Shown here: positions 7,499 through 17,053 of the stretch, in pieces
Layout of the letters: every line of letters starts with the position of its first letter
How positions within the stretch are numbered: position 1 is the stretch's first letter
Origin: Bradyrhizobium sp. 141
GTDB taxonomy: Bacteria > Pseudomonadota > Alphaproteobacteria > Rhizobiales > Xanthobacteraceae
Length of the DNA: 64,000 bases
Direction: 5' to 3'
Assembly: GCF_023074055.1 (NCBI RefSeq)
Contig: NZ_JADPKR010000094.1
Span: forward strand, 62,001-126,000
Notes under the pieces: generated by a model
The model's input: only the letters and a program-made list of their open reading frames with translations
Told to the model about the DNA's origin: nothing
The model's database searches: none
Program-made: the position numbers and the translations under genes

Positions 7499-9382
7499 TT
7501 AAGCGACCGATATCACACGGTCCGACGGATTGGCAGCGTAGAGCTCCTCGATCAGGGCTGTGCGATGCTCGAGCACCGCGCGCTGGTTGATCGAGCCCTT
7601 GTCGGTGACCTCGCCCTTGTCGATCGAGAGCGGCGCGTCCATCAGGATCGCGCGCGTGATCCGGGTCGAGGAGCCGGTGGCTTGGCTGAGGAAACCGGTC
7701 AGGCGCTCGCGAAAGGCTTCGCGCACCAGCCGGTCACGCGTCGCGACGACGAGGTCGTCGGTCGGGAGCGTCGGGTTGATCAGCCGGCAACCGTCGAGGT
7801 CGAGCACGACCAGCGCGGAGACCTCGTCGCGGTTGATGCCGGCGATGACGACGTCGCGCACCAGCGGGGCGCAGGCCGCTGTGAGGCGCGCGCGCAGCGG
7901 GCCGACGCTGACCCAGGTGCCGCTGGCGAGCTTGAAGTCTTCACCGACACGGCCGTCGAAATCGAACCCGGCGTTGAGATCATCGGGGTCTGCGGGCTTG
8001 AGCGCATCCCCCATCTTGTAAAATCCCTCCTCGTCGAAGGATTTCGCGCTGATGTCGGGCTGGCGCCAGTAACCGGGCATGACGTTCGGCCCCTTGGCGC
8101 GGACTTCCAGCTTGCCGTTGTTCGGCACCAGCTTGGCGTCGTTGCCCGAAACAGGCAGGCCGACATGGCCGGAGCGGCTTGTGCGCGGATTGACCGACAT
8201 GAAGAACGGCGCGGTCTCGGTCGCGCCGAGCCCGGTCAGCATCGGCACGCGATACCCCTTTTCCTTCACCGCGAGTTCGTCGAGGCTGTCCCAGATGAAG
8301 GGCGACAGCGCCGCGCCGGAGAAGAACATCGCGTGCAGCCGGTCGAAGAACTTTGCGCGCAGGCCCTGGTCGTCGCGCAGATAAGGCAGCAGCGACTCGT
8401 AGCCCTTGGGGACGTTGAAATAGACCGTCGGCGAAATCTCCTGGAGATTGCGCACAGTCTCCTCGATGCCGCCCGGCACCGGCTTGCCGGCGTCGAGATA
8501 CATCGAGCCGCCATTGTAGAGCGTCAGCCCGATATTGTGGTTGCCGCCAAAAGTGTGGTTCCAGGGCAGCCAGTCGATGATGACGGGCGGCTCGTCCTTG
8601 AGGAAGGCCAGCGTCTCGCGCAGCATCACCTGGTTGGCGCAGATCATGCGCTGGGTGTTGATGACGGCCTTGGGATTGCCGGTCGAGCCCGAGGTCAGCA
8701 GGAATTTCGCGATCGTGTCGGGGCCGATTTTTTCGTGGGCCTCGTCGAGATCGCCGCGGATCGGCGTCGCCATGAGGTCGGCGAGCAAGGTGACGTCGCG
8801 GCCCGGCACGTGGCCATAGGACGCGGCGATCTCGGTGCCGAGCGAGACGTTGGCGGCCAGCGCGTCCGCGAACTTGTCGGCGTCCTCGGCGAAAACGAGG
8901 CCGGGCGTCAGCAGCTTCATCAGGTAAGAGAGCTTGCCGTAATCCTTCGAGACCAGCGAATAGGCCGGCGACACCGGGCAAAACGGAATGCCGGCATAGT
9001 AGGCGCCGAACGCCAGCAGCGCGTGGTCGATCGAATTGCCGGAGAGGATGACGACCGGCCGCTCCGCCGACAGGCCGCGCGCAATCAGGCTTGAAGCGAT
9101 GTGCCGGCTCGCGGCGAGCAGCTCGGCGTAGGTGATCTTGCGCCAACCGCGGCCGCCTGCGCGCTCGGCCATGAAAACGCGGTCCGGCGTCGTCGTCGCC
9201 CAATGATGCAGGCGGTCGGTGAGGCGGACCGGATAATCGCCGAGCGGCTGTTTGGGCCGCAGGTAAATCGTGCCGTCGTCGCGCCGCTCGATGTTGACGA
9301 CGGGATCACCGAACGAAATGGGCCGCAGCGGAGAAGTGCTCGCGCCGCGCTCCATGCTGGAAGAGGACGGCTGCGCGCTCAT
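7499..9382 (-). CDS. fcs: Feruloyl/p-coumaroyl-CoA synthetase
   Basis: A 627-residue ANL-superfamily acyl-CoA ligase of the feruloyl-CoA synthetase group. It carries the AMP-binding loop [12 protein letters not shown] (residues 228-239), [14 protein letters not shown], which is characteristic of this subgroup, and the adenine motif [10 protein letters not shown]. It activates hydroxycinnamic acids (ferulate, p-coumarate, caffeate) with ATP and CoA. The usual C-terminal lysine region ([20 protein letters not shown]) is present. It overlaps the crotonase stop by four bases (translational coupling). It corresponds in position and type to CouB of R. palustris as I remember it. The exact substrate is inferred. 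Confidence 0.88.
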   Translation of the reverse strand: MSAQPSSSSMERGASTSPLRPISFGDPVVNIERRDDGTIYLRPKQPLGDYPVRLTDRLHHWATTTPDRVFMAERAGGRGWRKITYAELLAASRHIASSLIARGLSAERPVVILSGNSIDHALLAFGAYYAGIPFCPVSPAYSLVSKDYGKLSYLMKLLTPGLVFAEDADKFADALAANVSLGTEIAASYGHVPGRDVTLLADLMATPIRGDLDEAHEKIGPDTIAKFLLTSGSTGNPKAVINTQRMICANQVMLRETLAFLKDEPPVIIDWLPWNHTFGGNHNIGLTLYNGGSMYLDAGKPVPGGIEETVRNLQEISPTVYFNVPKGYESLLPYLRDDQGLRAKFFDRLHAMFFSGAALSPFIWDSLDELAVKEKGYRVPMLTGLGATETAPFFMSVNPRTSRSGHVGLPVSGNDAKLVPNNGKLEVRAKGPNVMPGYWRQPDISAKSFDEEGFYKMGDALKPADPDDLNAGFDFDGRVGEDFKLASGTWVSVGPLRARLTAACAPLVRDVVIAGINRDEVSALVVLDLDGCRLINPTLPTDDLVVATRDRLVREAFRERLTGFLSQATGSSTRITRAILMDAPLSIDKGEVTDKGSINQRAVLEHRTALIEELYAANPSDRVISVA

Positions 9383-10188
9383 GATTTCGGCTTCACCTTT
9401 GCGGTCTTGTGTTCGAGGAACTCGCGGATCCTGCGTTTTGCCTCTTTGTCGCTCTGCGCGACGGTCGCCATCAGCGATTCCATGAGGAGGCCGGTCTGCG
9501 GGTTGGCCTCGGCGATCATCGGCAGCGCCTGGAGCACGGCGAAGTTGGTCAGCGGCGCGTTGGAGGCGATCTTGGTCGCAAGCTCCAGCGCCTTGCCGAG
9601 CCCGTTACCGGTCTCCGTGAGGTATTGCGCGAAGCCGTAGGAGGCGCCTTCGGTCGCGCTATAGACACGGCCGGTCAGCATCATGTCCATCATCCTGGCG
9701 ACGCCGATCAGCCGTGGCAGCCGCACCGAGCCGCCGCCGCCGACGAAGATGCCGCGCTGCCCTTCCGGCAAGGCGAAATAGGTCGAGGGCTCGGCGACGC
9801 GAATATGGGCGGAGCAGGCGAGTTCCAGCCCGCCGCCGATCACGGCGCCCTTCAGCGCCGCGATCACGGGCACGCGGCTGTACTGGATGCGGTCGAACAC
9901 CCGGTGCCACATCTGAGAATGCAGCAGGCCGCCAGTGGCGTCATGGTCGGTCAGCTCGGAGAGGTCGAGGCCGGAGGAGAAATGGTCGCCGATTCCATGG
10001 ATGACGACCGCGCCGATATCCTCGGGCAGGGAGGCAAAACACTCGCCGATTTCCAGGATGATACCGTCGTTGAGCGCATTGCGCTTGGCCGGCCGGTTCA
10101 GACCGATGGTCAAAACCCGGTCCGCCCGCTCGATCCTCAAAAGCCCGGAGGCGCCCGCGTCAGCGGTCTCGGCGTTTCCCTGTGTCAT
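9379..10188 (-). CDS. Crotonase-family enoyl-CoA hydratase for hydroxycinnamoyl-CoA
   Basis: A 269-residue crotonase. It keeps both glutamates of true enoyl-CoA hydratases: Glu122 in GGGLELACSAH and Glu142 in FALPEGQRGIFVGGGGSVRL. The second segment resembles hydratases rather than the hydroxycinnamoyl-CoA hydratase-lyase motif I remember (WGIPPGN), so hydration without aldol cleavage is favoured. It is coupled to the CoA ligase and followed by an SDR and a thioesterase. A 15-bp inverted repeat (10208-10222) lies just before its start, probably the operator of this transcript. Lyase activity cannot be excluded. Confidence 0.82.
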   Translation of the reverse strand: MTQGNAETADAGASGLLRIERADRVLTIGLNRPAKRNALNDGIILEIGECFASLPEDIGAVVIHGIGDHFSSGLDLSELTDHDATGGLLHSQMWHRVFDRIQYSRVPVIAALKGAVIGGGLELACSAHIRVAEPSTYFALPEGQRGIFVGGGGSVRLPRLIGVARMMDMMLTGRVYSATEGASYGFAQYLTETGNGLGKALELATKIASNAPLTNFAVLQALPMIAEANPQTGLLMESLMATVAQSDKEAKRRIREFLEHKTAKVKPKS

Positions 10189-10207
10189 TTGCGTCCTTGT
10201 CAGAATA

Positions 10208-10222
10208 GTTATGTTGTATAAC
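10208..10222. promoter_or_regulatory. Operator-like inverted repeat upstream of the crotonase-ligase operon
   Basis: The arms gttat and ataac are separated by five bases. The core TTATGTTGTATAA matches the 13-bp palindrome TTATATGATATAA before pobA at most positions. It is 20 bases upstream of the crotonase start. It is a candidate binding site for the MarR regulator at 21627. Confidence 0.55.
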
Positions 10223-10271
10223 GAATTCTGGGGGAGTCAAGCTGGGGCAGCAAAATGCTGCTCTGCACACA

Positions 10272-10403
10272 CTATGTCGTCCCTGCGAACGCAGGGACCC
10301 ATATCCCCAAGGAGGAGTTTGGCGAAGGCTCGTCGTTCGGTACCCAGCCAACCAAAACCGATAGATCACGCGGTATGGGTCCCTGCGTGCGCAGGGACGA
10401 CGG
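10272..10403. repeat. Palindromic intergenic repeat, family H
   Basis: Outer inverted segments cgtccctgcgaacgcaggga and its near-complement gtccctgcgtgcgcagggac enclose about 85 bases; each is itself a hairpin. It lies between the DUF3237 gene and the crotonase gene and probably separates two transcripts. Confidence 0.8.
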
Positions 10404-10415
10404 CGGAGTGCGTGG

Positions 10416-10877
10416 TTACATAACTTGATGCACGTCGATCACCACCCGGTCCGCATGCCGCGCGGCCGAGCCGACGAAAATGTGCTCCATCAGCCAGCGA
10501 TACTTGTCATTCCCGGTCTCGAACCGCGGGACGGTGCGGAAATAGATCAGCTTGGGATCGACCGGCTCGCCGCGCTTGAGCTTCTGCAGCAGCTCGACCG
10601 GTCCGAAGCGCATGCCCTTGTTCTCGACATAGACGGTCGCGCCGTCATCAGTCTCGAAGGCGTATTTCGCCTCGAGGTCGATCAGCTCGTTGGGGCGGAT
10701 GGTCTGGAAGTCGGCGCCGTATGGCAGCACCTCGCCGCTGATCGCGCCCTTCACCGCACCGCCCAGGATCGGGATGATGCGACGGACGCCGATGCCGGTC
10801 TCGCCAACGGTGATGACGTTGCCGATTTCAGCGATGATGGTGAAGACGTATCTGGTCTCGAGCGTCGGTATGGTCAT
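10416..10877 (-). CDS. DUF3237 family protein
   Basis: A 153-residue protein of the DUF3237 family, small proteins predicted to form a beta-barrel. Typical features are the opening LETRYVFTIIAEIG, GGAVKGAISGEVLPYGADFQ (about residues 39-58) and KLIYFRTVPRFETG near the C-terminus. The function is unknown, but such genes often occur in aromatic and terpenoid catabolic clusters. It starts 11 bases after the TRAP large permease stop and is probably co-transcribed with it. The ATG at 10877 is chosen because longer frames upstream are only the shadow of dctM. Confidence 0.8.
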   Translation of the reverse strand: MTIPTLETRYVFTIIAEIGNVITVGETGIGVRRIIPILGGAVKGAISGEVLPYGADFQTIRPNELIDLEAKYAFETDDGATVYVENKGMRFGPVELLQKLKRGEPVDPKLIYFRTVPRFETGNDKYRWLMEHIFVGSAARHADRVVIDVHQVM

Positions 10878-10888
10878 CGTTTCACCGC

Positions 10889-12208
10889 TCAATGTGCCAT
10901 CATGCGTGTCGGCAGCCAGGTCGCCAGCAGCGGGAAGGCGATCAGGATCACGAGGCGGATCAGGTCCGTGACCACGAACGGAATCACGCCCTTGAAGATC
11001 GTGGAGAAGGAGACGTCCTTCACCACGCTCTTGATGACGAAGACGTTCATGCCGACCGGCGGGTGGATCAGGCCGAGCTCGACTGTCATGACGATGATGA
11101 CGCCGAACCAGATCGGGTCGAAGCCGAGATGCGTGATCACGGGGAAGATGATCGGCACGGTGAGGATGATCATCGCCATGGCGTCCATCAGGCAGCCGAG
11201 CACGAGATACATCACCATGATCAGCGCCAGCACGCCGTAGCTGCCGAGGCCGAGGCCGGTGAGGAATTCGGTCACTTTCTGCGGCGTCTGCGTCACCGTC
11301 AGGAAATAGCCGAAGATCAGCGCGCCGATCAGCACGGTGAAGACCGCGGCCGCGGTGCGCGTCGCCTGGAGCAGCGAGGCCAGGATCTTCTCGCGGTCGA
11401 GGCGGCCCGTCAGCACGCCGATGATGAACGCACCGGCGGCGCCGACGCCGCCGGCTTCCGTCGGCGTGAAGCGCGGCAAATAGGGCAGGCCGTAGAGACC
11501 GCCGATCACGAACACGAACAGCAGCACCGGCGCCCAGATCTCCTTCAACCCGGCGAAGCGCTCGCGCCACGATGTCACCTTGCCCTTGGGCAGGAAGTCG
11601 GGGCGGAAATAACCGATCAGGAAGATCGTGATCATGTACATGCTCATCGCGAGCAAGCCCGGGATGATGCCGGCGATGAAGAGTTTTCCGATGTCCTGCT
11701 CGGTGATGATGCCGTACACCGCAAGCACGGTGGAGGGCGGCAGCATCGCGCCTAACGTACCGCCGGCCGCGATCACGCCGGTGGCAAAGGATTGCGGGTA
11801 GCCGAACCGGCGCATCTCGGGATAGGCGACGGCGGAGAAGGTCGCAGCGGTCGCGACCGAGGAGCCGCAGATCGCGGCAAAGCCGCCGCAGGCGCCGACG
11901 GTGGCGATGCCGAGCCCGCCGCGCAAATGTCCGACGAAGCCGTTGGCGGCGCGGAACAGCTCGCGGCTCATGCCGGAATTGCTGACGAACGAGCCCATCA
12001 GCAGGAACATCGGGATGACGCCGAAGGTGTAGTCGGTGACCGTGCGCATCGAGGTCTGGCCGACCAGCTTCAGCGCCGCATTCCCATTGACGAGATAGGC
12101 GAAGCCGGAGACGCCGACGAGGCCCATGGCCATGCCGACGGGCACGCGCAGCAGCATCAGGGCGAACAGGGAAACGAAGCCGATTACGGCGACGGCATCG
12201 GTGCTCAT
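10889..12208 (-). CDS. TRAP transporter large permease (DctM/TarM-like)
   Basis: A 439-residue integral membrane protein of the DctM family, with about a dozen hydrophobic segments, conserved MFLLMGSFVSNSGMSRELF and IAAGGTLGAMLPPSTVLAVYG, and the second inverted-repeat signature HPPVGMNVFVI near the C-terminus. Together with the small permease and DctP it forms a Na+-driven importer for an organic acid. It starts two bases after dctQ. I recall TarPQM of R. palustris as an aromatic-acid TRAP system next to the cou genes; this set fits it by position. Confidence 0.9.
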   Translation of the reverse strand: MSTDAVAVIGFVSLFALMLLRVPVGMAMGLVGVSGFAYLVNGNAALKLVGQTSMRTVTDYTFGVIPMFLLMGSFVSNSGMSRELFRAANGFVGHLRGGLGIATVGACGGFAAICGSSVATAATFSAVAYPEMRRFGYPQSFATGVIAAGGTLGAMLPPSTVLAVYGIITEQDIGKLFIAGIIPGLLAMSMYMITIFLIGYFRPDFLPKGKVTSWRERFAGLKEIWAPVLLFVFVIGGLYGLPYLPRFTPTEAGGVGAAGAFIIGVLTGRLDREKILASLLQATRTAAAVFTVLIGALIFGYFLTVTQTPQKVTEFLTGLGLGSYGVLALIMVMYLVLGCLMDAMAMIILTVPIIFPVITHLGFDPIWFGVIIVMTVELGLIHPPVGMNVFVIKSVVKDVSFSTIFKGVIPFVVTDLIRLVILIAFPLLATWLPTRMMAH

Positions 12209-12210
12209 GA

Positions 12211-12720
12211 TTACTCCGTCGCCTTCAATTTGGGGGCATGCATCTCTTCGGGATGGAAGATCAGCCGGTAGGTGCGGATCGCGATCAGCAGCACGGCGCA
12301 GATGTCGCCGATCCATGCGACCGCGAAGAACGGCCAGGTCGGCATGTGCATATCAAAAGTCTGGACGTTGTCGTTGTAGGTGCCGCGCACCTTGTCGAAC
12401 AGTGTCCAGGTCTGCACGGTCACCACGAACAGCAGCACCAGCGTTGCGAACACGTCGATCCAGCGCTGATAGCGCGGCCCGACATTGCCCCAGACCAGAT
12501 CCACCGTGATGTGGGTGCCGCGATAGGAGGTCGCCGCGATGCCCCAGAAGATGAGGATGCCGAGCAGCATGCGGCCGATGTCGAAGCTGTCGGGAATCGA
12601 GTAGTTCAGCGTGTTGCGCAGCAGCACCGACAGGAAGATATCGAGCGCGACGATGCCGACGAAGCCAGCCGCGATCCATTCGATCGTGTCGATCACGCGA
12701 TCCATCCAGGAGCGCTTCAT
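12211..12720 (-). CDS. TRAP transporter small permease (DctQ/TarQ-like)
   Basis: A 169-residue membrane protein with four predicted helices. The DctQ-type segment GILIFWGIAATSYRGTHITV carries the conserved R-G-x-H motif (residues 67-70). It pairs with DctM. The upstream gap to dctP (about 235 bases) contains a family G palindromic repeat, which could lower expression of the permease genes relative to the binding protein. Confidence 0.88.
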   Translation of the reverse strand: MKRSWMDRVIDTIEWIAAGFVGIVALDIFLSVLLRNTLNYSIPDSFDIGRMLLGILIFWGIAATSYRGTHITVDLVWGNVGPRYQRWIDVFATLVLLFVVTVQTWTLFDKVRGTYNDNVQTFDMHMPTWPFFAVAWIGDICAVLLIAIRTYRLIFHPEEMHAPKLKATE

Positions 12721-12767
12721 GGGGAAAGAGTCCTTCCGACGAGTGCAAGGTGTGCCCGCGATGGAGC

Positions 12768-12950
12768 TGCGCTCCCTCCCCCGCTTGCGGGGGAGGCATA
12801 GGCGGCCTTCAGCCGCCGTTCTTCAAGAACGCCGATGCGGAGCATCGGCAATGGGAGAGGGTGCTTCCACAATCGAGAACCCCGAAGAGGAGAGAACCCT
12901 CGCCGACCTCTTCCGCAAGCGGGAGAGATGCAGCGAGTGCAGCCGCAGCT
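12768..12950. repeat. Palindromic intergenic repeat, family G, inside the TRAP operon
   Basis: An inverted repeat cctcccccgcttgcggggga (12775-12796) is followed by smaller hairpins and a second, degenerate half around 12905-12926. It separates dctP from dctQ. Hairpins here may stabilise the dctP message. Confidence 0.75.
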
Positions 12951-12955
12951 TGGGG

Positions 12956-13972
12956 CTACTCCGCCAGCGCGTTGTACTTCTTCAGCGAGGCCTTGAGGTC
13001 CGCAAGCGCGGCGTCCGGATCGGCGCCGCCCTTCTTGGCGTTGTCACTCCAGGTCTTCACCAGCGGCTCGGCGGCCTTCTTCCAGGCGGCGGTCTGCTCG
13101 GGTGTCAGCTTGTAGACCTCGTGGCCGGATTCAGCTTTCACCTTGTCGATGCCGGCATCCTCGAACTTGCCCCAGTGCTCGCCGACCACGCCCGCCATTT
13201 CGACCGAGCAGTTCTTGTCGATCGCGGCCTTCTGCTTGTCGGACATCGCATTGTACTTGTCCTTGTTGATCACGAACACGAAGGTCGTGGTGTAGAGCGG
13301 CGCCTCCATGTCGTATTTGGTCACCTTGTCGATGCCGAACAGCACCAGGGAGCCCCAGGGGAAGGTGACGCCGTCGGCGACGCCGCGCTCGATGATGTCG
13401 CGCACTTCTGGCGCCGACGACTGCACGTTGGTGCCGCCGAGCGAGGTGACGAAATTCGCCATGGTGGCGTGCGCCGGGCGGATCTTCATGCCCTTCACGT
13501 CCTCAGGGCTGACGATCTTCTTGGTTTTGGAATGGAAGGAGGAGGGCGAGTGGACGAAGGCGAGGCAGTATTTGACGTCCTTCATCTCCTTCTCGGCATA
13601 TTTGCGATACCAAGCGTCCAGCCCCATCGAGCCGCCCTTGGCGTCGGAGATCAGGAACGGCAGCTCGCCGGCGCCGACGATCGGGAAACGACCGGGCTGG
13701 TAGCCGGGATTGACGTAGGTGACGTCGGCGATGCCGTCGCGTGCCATGTCGTAATGGTCGAACGCCTTGCCGAGCTGCTGAGCCGGAAACACCTTGCCCT
13801 TGATGGTGCCGCCGGAGTCCTTCTCCACCGCCGCAGCCCAGTCTTCCAGCGACTTCTGCAGCGGATGCGAGGCCGGCACCCAGTGCGAGATCTTCAAATC
13901 GAAGGTCTTGTCCTGCGCCAAGGCAGGCGTCACGCTCGCGGCCAGCAGCAATGCCAGACAGGCTTTTCTCAT
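12956..13972 (-). CDS. TRAP transporter solute-binding protein (DctP/TarP-like)
   Basis: A 338-residue periplasmic receptor with the signal peptide MRKACLALLLAASVTPALAQ. DctP features are ISHWVPASHPLQKSLEDWA, the conserved substrate-carboxylate arginine region GMKIRPAHATMANFVTSLGG and the hinge-side DGVTFPWGSLVLFG. It captures an organic, here probably aromatic, acid for DctQM. The ATG at 13972 is chosen; a GTG directly before it is also possible. It is the first gene of the minus-strand operon and divergent from pobA. Confidence 0.88.
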   Translation of the reverse strand: MRKACLALLLAASVTPALAQDKTFDLKISHWVPASHPLQKSLEDWAAAVEKDSGGTIKGKVFPAQQLGKAFDHYDMARDGIADVTYVNPGYQPGRFPIVGAGELPFLISDAKGGSMGLDAWYRKYAEKEMKDVKYCLAFVHSPSSFHSKTKKIVSPEDVKGMKIRPAHATMANFVTSLGGTNVQSSAPEVRDIIERGVADGVTFPWGSLVLFGIDKVTKYDMEAPLYTTTFVFVINKDKYNAMSDKQKAAIDKNCSVEMAGVVGEHWGKFEDAGIDKVKAESGHEVYKLTPEQTAAWKKAAEPLVKTWSDNAKKGGADPDAALADLKASLKKYNALAE

Positions 13973-14025
13973 CACGCGTCTCTCCCTTTTTCGACGGCGG
14001 GCTTCGATGGCCCGGTCTCGTTAAT

Positions 14026-14035
14026 TAACATGTTA
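14026..14035. promoter_or_regulatory. Perfect palindrome upstream of the TRAP operon
   Basis: taacatgtta is a perfect 10-bp palindrome inside an AT-rich block (14020-14042) about 55 bases before the dctP start. It is a candidate operator or core promoter region of the TRAP genes. Confidence 0.4.
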
Positions 14036-14154
14036 TCTAATTGGCCGGCGCGTTCAAGCCGGAACTAGCGCACGCCCTATCGCACCGTCTACGTCAGCCA
14101 TGTTGCATGGATTTGTCGCTGCCCGGCGACGACCGCTCCCCTTTTGCCCAAACG

Positions 14155-15404
<1,250 letters not shown>

Positions 15405-15419
15405 GGGCGGGCGCAGGTG

Positions 15420-15514
15420 CCGTAGGGTGGGCAAAGGCACGAAGCGCGGTGCCCACCGTCTTGCTGCAATTAAGAAAGTTCGTGGGCACGCTTCGCTTTG
15501 CCCACCCTACGGGA
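15420..15514. repeat. Palindromic intergenic repeat, family B
   Basis: Inverted ends gtagggtgggcaaaggcacg and the complementary cgctttgcccaccctac enclose about 50 bases with an inner gtgcccac/gtgggcac pair. This unit is typical of repeats dispersed in Bradyrhizobium genomes as I remember them. It lies after pobA. Confidence 0.8.
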
Positions 15515-15635
15515 TCCGTGCTCGCAGCATCGTCCGTTTCAAACGCCCGTGCAAATTCCGTTTAAAACTTTGTAGGCGGTGAAACTGTCGTCCACATCGC
15601 GTTCAATGCTCGCGACACAGCAACCCGAGACAGCC

Positions 15636-16091
15636 ATGACGTCCACCGACATCCCCGCCGGCTTCGAGCCGCTCGTTCGCAAGAGCCCTCTTACCGAGCC
15701 CTGGGAGCCGCTCTACTCAAGGAACACCGACAAGGCCGTCATCATCGGTTTGCGGTTGGCGAGGCCCCACACCAACGGCCGCGGCCTGATCCACGGCGGC
15801 CTCATCACCGCGCTCGCCGACAACGCCATGGGCTATAGCTGCGCGCTGGTGACGAACTGGACCACGTCGTTCGTGACGGTCTCGCTCTCGGTCGATTTCG
15901 TCGGCTCCGCCGAGATCGGCCAGTGGTGCTCGATCGAGAGCGATGTAATCAAGACCGGCAAGACGATCTGCTTCGCGCAGTGCCTGATCAAGGCCGATGG
16001 CGTTGTGATCGCGCGGGCGAGCGGGACGTTCCGAGTGGTGCCGAAACCTACCCAAACCGCCACTCCGCCGTCTCCACCACGAGATCGATGA
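15636..16091 (+). CDS. PaaI-family acyl-CoA thioesterase
   Basis: A 151-residue hotdog-fold protein. The motif LIHGGLITALADNAMGY (residues 51-67), with HGG and Asp62, is the active-site helix of the PaaI/YdiI branch. The substrate is unknown; its position beside aromatic genes permits an aryl-CoA. The ATG at 15636 follows gagaca, but in-frame ATGs at 15579 and 15606 are possible. Its 3' end overlaps the convergent LysR gene by 44 bases. Confidence 0.75.
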   Translation: MTSTDIPAGFEPLVRKSPLTEPWEPLYSRNTDKAVIIGLRLARPHTNGRGLIHGGLITALADNAMGYSCALVTNWTTSFVTVSLSVDFVGSAEIGQWCSIESDVIKTGKTICFAQCLIKADGVVIARASGTFRVVPKPTQTATPPSPPRDR

Positions 16092-16938
16092 ACGCGCGCA
16101 CCTTGGCCGAGAGCAGGCGCGAGGTCGGATAGACAATGTGGATAGGCAGCGCCGGCTGTTCGTAGGCCGCGAGCACGATTTTAAGCCGTCCGCGCTTCAA
16201 GCCGTCGGTGGCCTGATAGGCCAGCACGCGCGTCACGCCGCCGCCGGCCTCGGCATATTGCAGCGCCGCGTCGGCGCTGTTGCTGATGAAGCGGGGAGAC
16301 GGCGTCACCTCGATGTCGCGGCCGTCGCGCTGGAAGCGCCATTCGGACCAGGGGCCGAACTGGATAGTCTGATGTACGGGGAGGGCTTCCGGCGTCTTGG
16401 GTTCGCCGTGGCGCTTGAGATAGCCGGGCGAGGCCACCACGATCCGCCGCATCTCGCCGACCTGACGCGCCACCAGCGAGGAATCGGCGAGATGGCCGAT
16501 CCGCACCGCGGCGTCGACGGCATCCTCCACGAGGCTGACCAGATGGTCGGACAGCCGCAATTCGCAGGCGACCTCGGGATAGCGCTTGAGATAGGCGGTC
16601 ATGACCGGCCCGACATGCAGACGGCCGAAGCCGACCGGCGCCGATACCACGAGCCGTCCGCTCGGCCGGTTGCGCTCGTCCCGCGCTGAGCCGTCGGCCT
16701 CCTCGACATCGGCGAGGATGCGCCGCGCGCGTTCCAGATAGCGCGTGCCGACATCGGTCAATCTCACCTGCCGCGTGGTCCGCTGCAGCAGCCGCGCGCC
16801 GAGATGCTCCTCCAGCGCCGCGATCAGCCGCGTCACCGCCGAGGGCGACAGTCGCAGCTTGCGCGCCGCCGGCGCAAAGCCGCGCAGATCGGCGACGGTG
16901 ACGAAGACGTGCATGGCTTCGAGCCGGTCCATGGGCAT
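16048..16938 (-). CDS. LysR-family transcriptional regulator
   Basis: A protein of about 296 residues with a LysR-type N-terminal helix-turn-helix (FAPAARKLRLSPSAVTRLIAALEEHLGARLLQRT) and a periplasmic-binding-like effector domain that starts near GRLVVSAPVGFGRLHV. Three ATGs compete for the start (16941, 16938, 16932). The operator-like palindrome at 16941-16955 touches the first, so a later start is likelier. Divergent from the flavoprotein gene at 17054, its presumed target. The effector is unknown. Confidence 0.85.
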   Translation of the reverse strand: MPMDRLEAMHVFVTVADLRGFAPAARKLRLSPSAVTRLIAALEEHLGARLLQRTTRQVRLTDVGTRYLERARRILADVEEADGSARDERNRPSGRLVVSAPVGFGRLHVGPVMTAYLKRYPEVACELRLSDHLVSLVEDAVDAAVRIGHLADSSLVARQVGEMRRIVVASPGYLKRHGEPKTPEALPVHQTIQFGPWSEWRFQRDGRDIEVTPSPRFISNSADAALQYAEAGGGVTRVLAYQATDGLKRGRLKIVLAAYEQPALPIHIVYPTSRLLSAKVRAFIDLVVETAEWRFG

Positions 16939-16940
16939 CA

Positions 16941-16955
16941 TTGCATATATTGCAA
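16941..16955. promoter_or_regulatory. LysR-type T-N11-A box between divergent genes
   Basis: TTGCATATATTGCAA has perfect 5-bp arms around TATAT and fits the T-N11-A rule for LysR operators. It abuts the regulator's start codon and lies 99 bases before the divergent gene, an arrangement suited to autorepression plus activation. Confidence 0.6.
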
Positions 16956-17053
16956 CGATGAAGTGTCAAGCGGCTGGATTGTTTTAAGCGGTGGGAGGTC
17001 CATCTTAAGCAACGAAAACGCAGACATGTGCCTGAGTTTCAGGAGACGTTCCG

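Noticed and set aside
7484-9094. A 536-codon plus-strand frame opposite the CoA ligase gene
   Set aside because: The ligase carries all ANL motifs; the opposite product is Arg/Val/Asp-rich shadow sequence.
9379-10188. Calling the crotonase a hydroxycinnamoyl-CoA hydratase-lyase (ech/hchA)
   Set aside because: The motif around Glu142 is that of ordinary hydratases and no aldehyde dehydrogenase accompanies it; kept as an alternative only.
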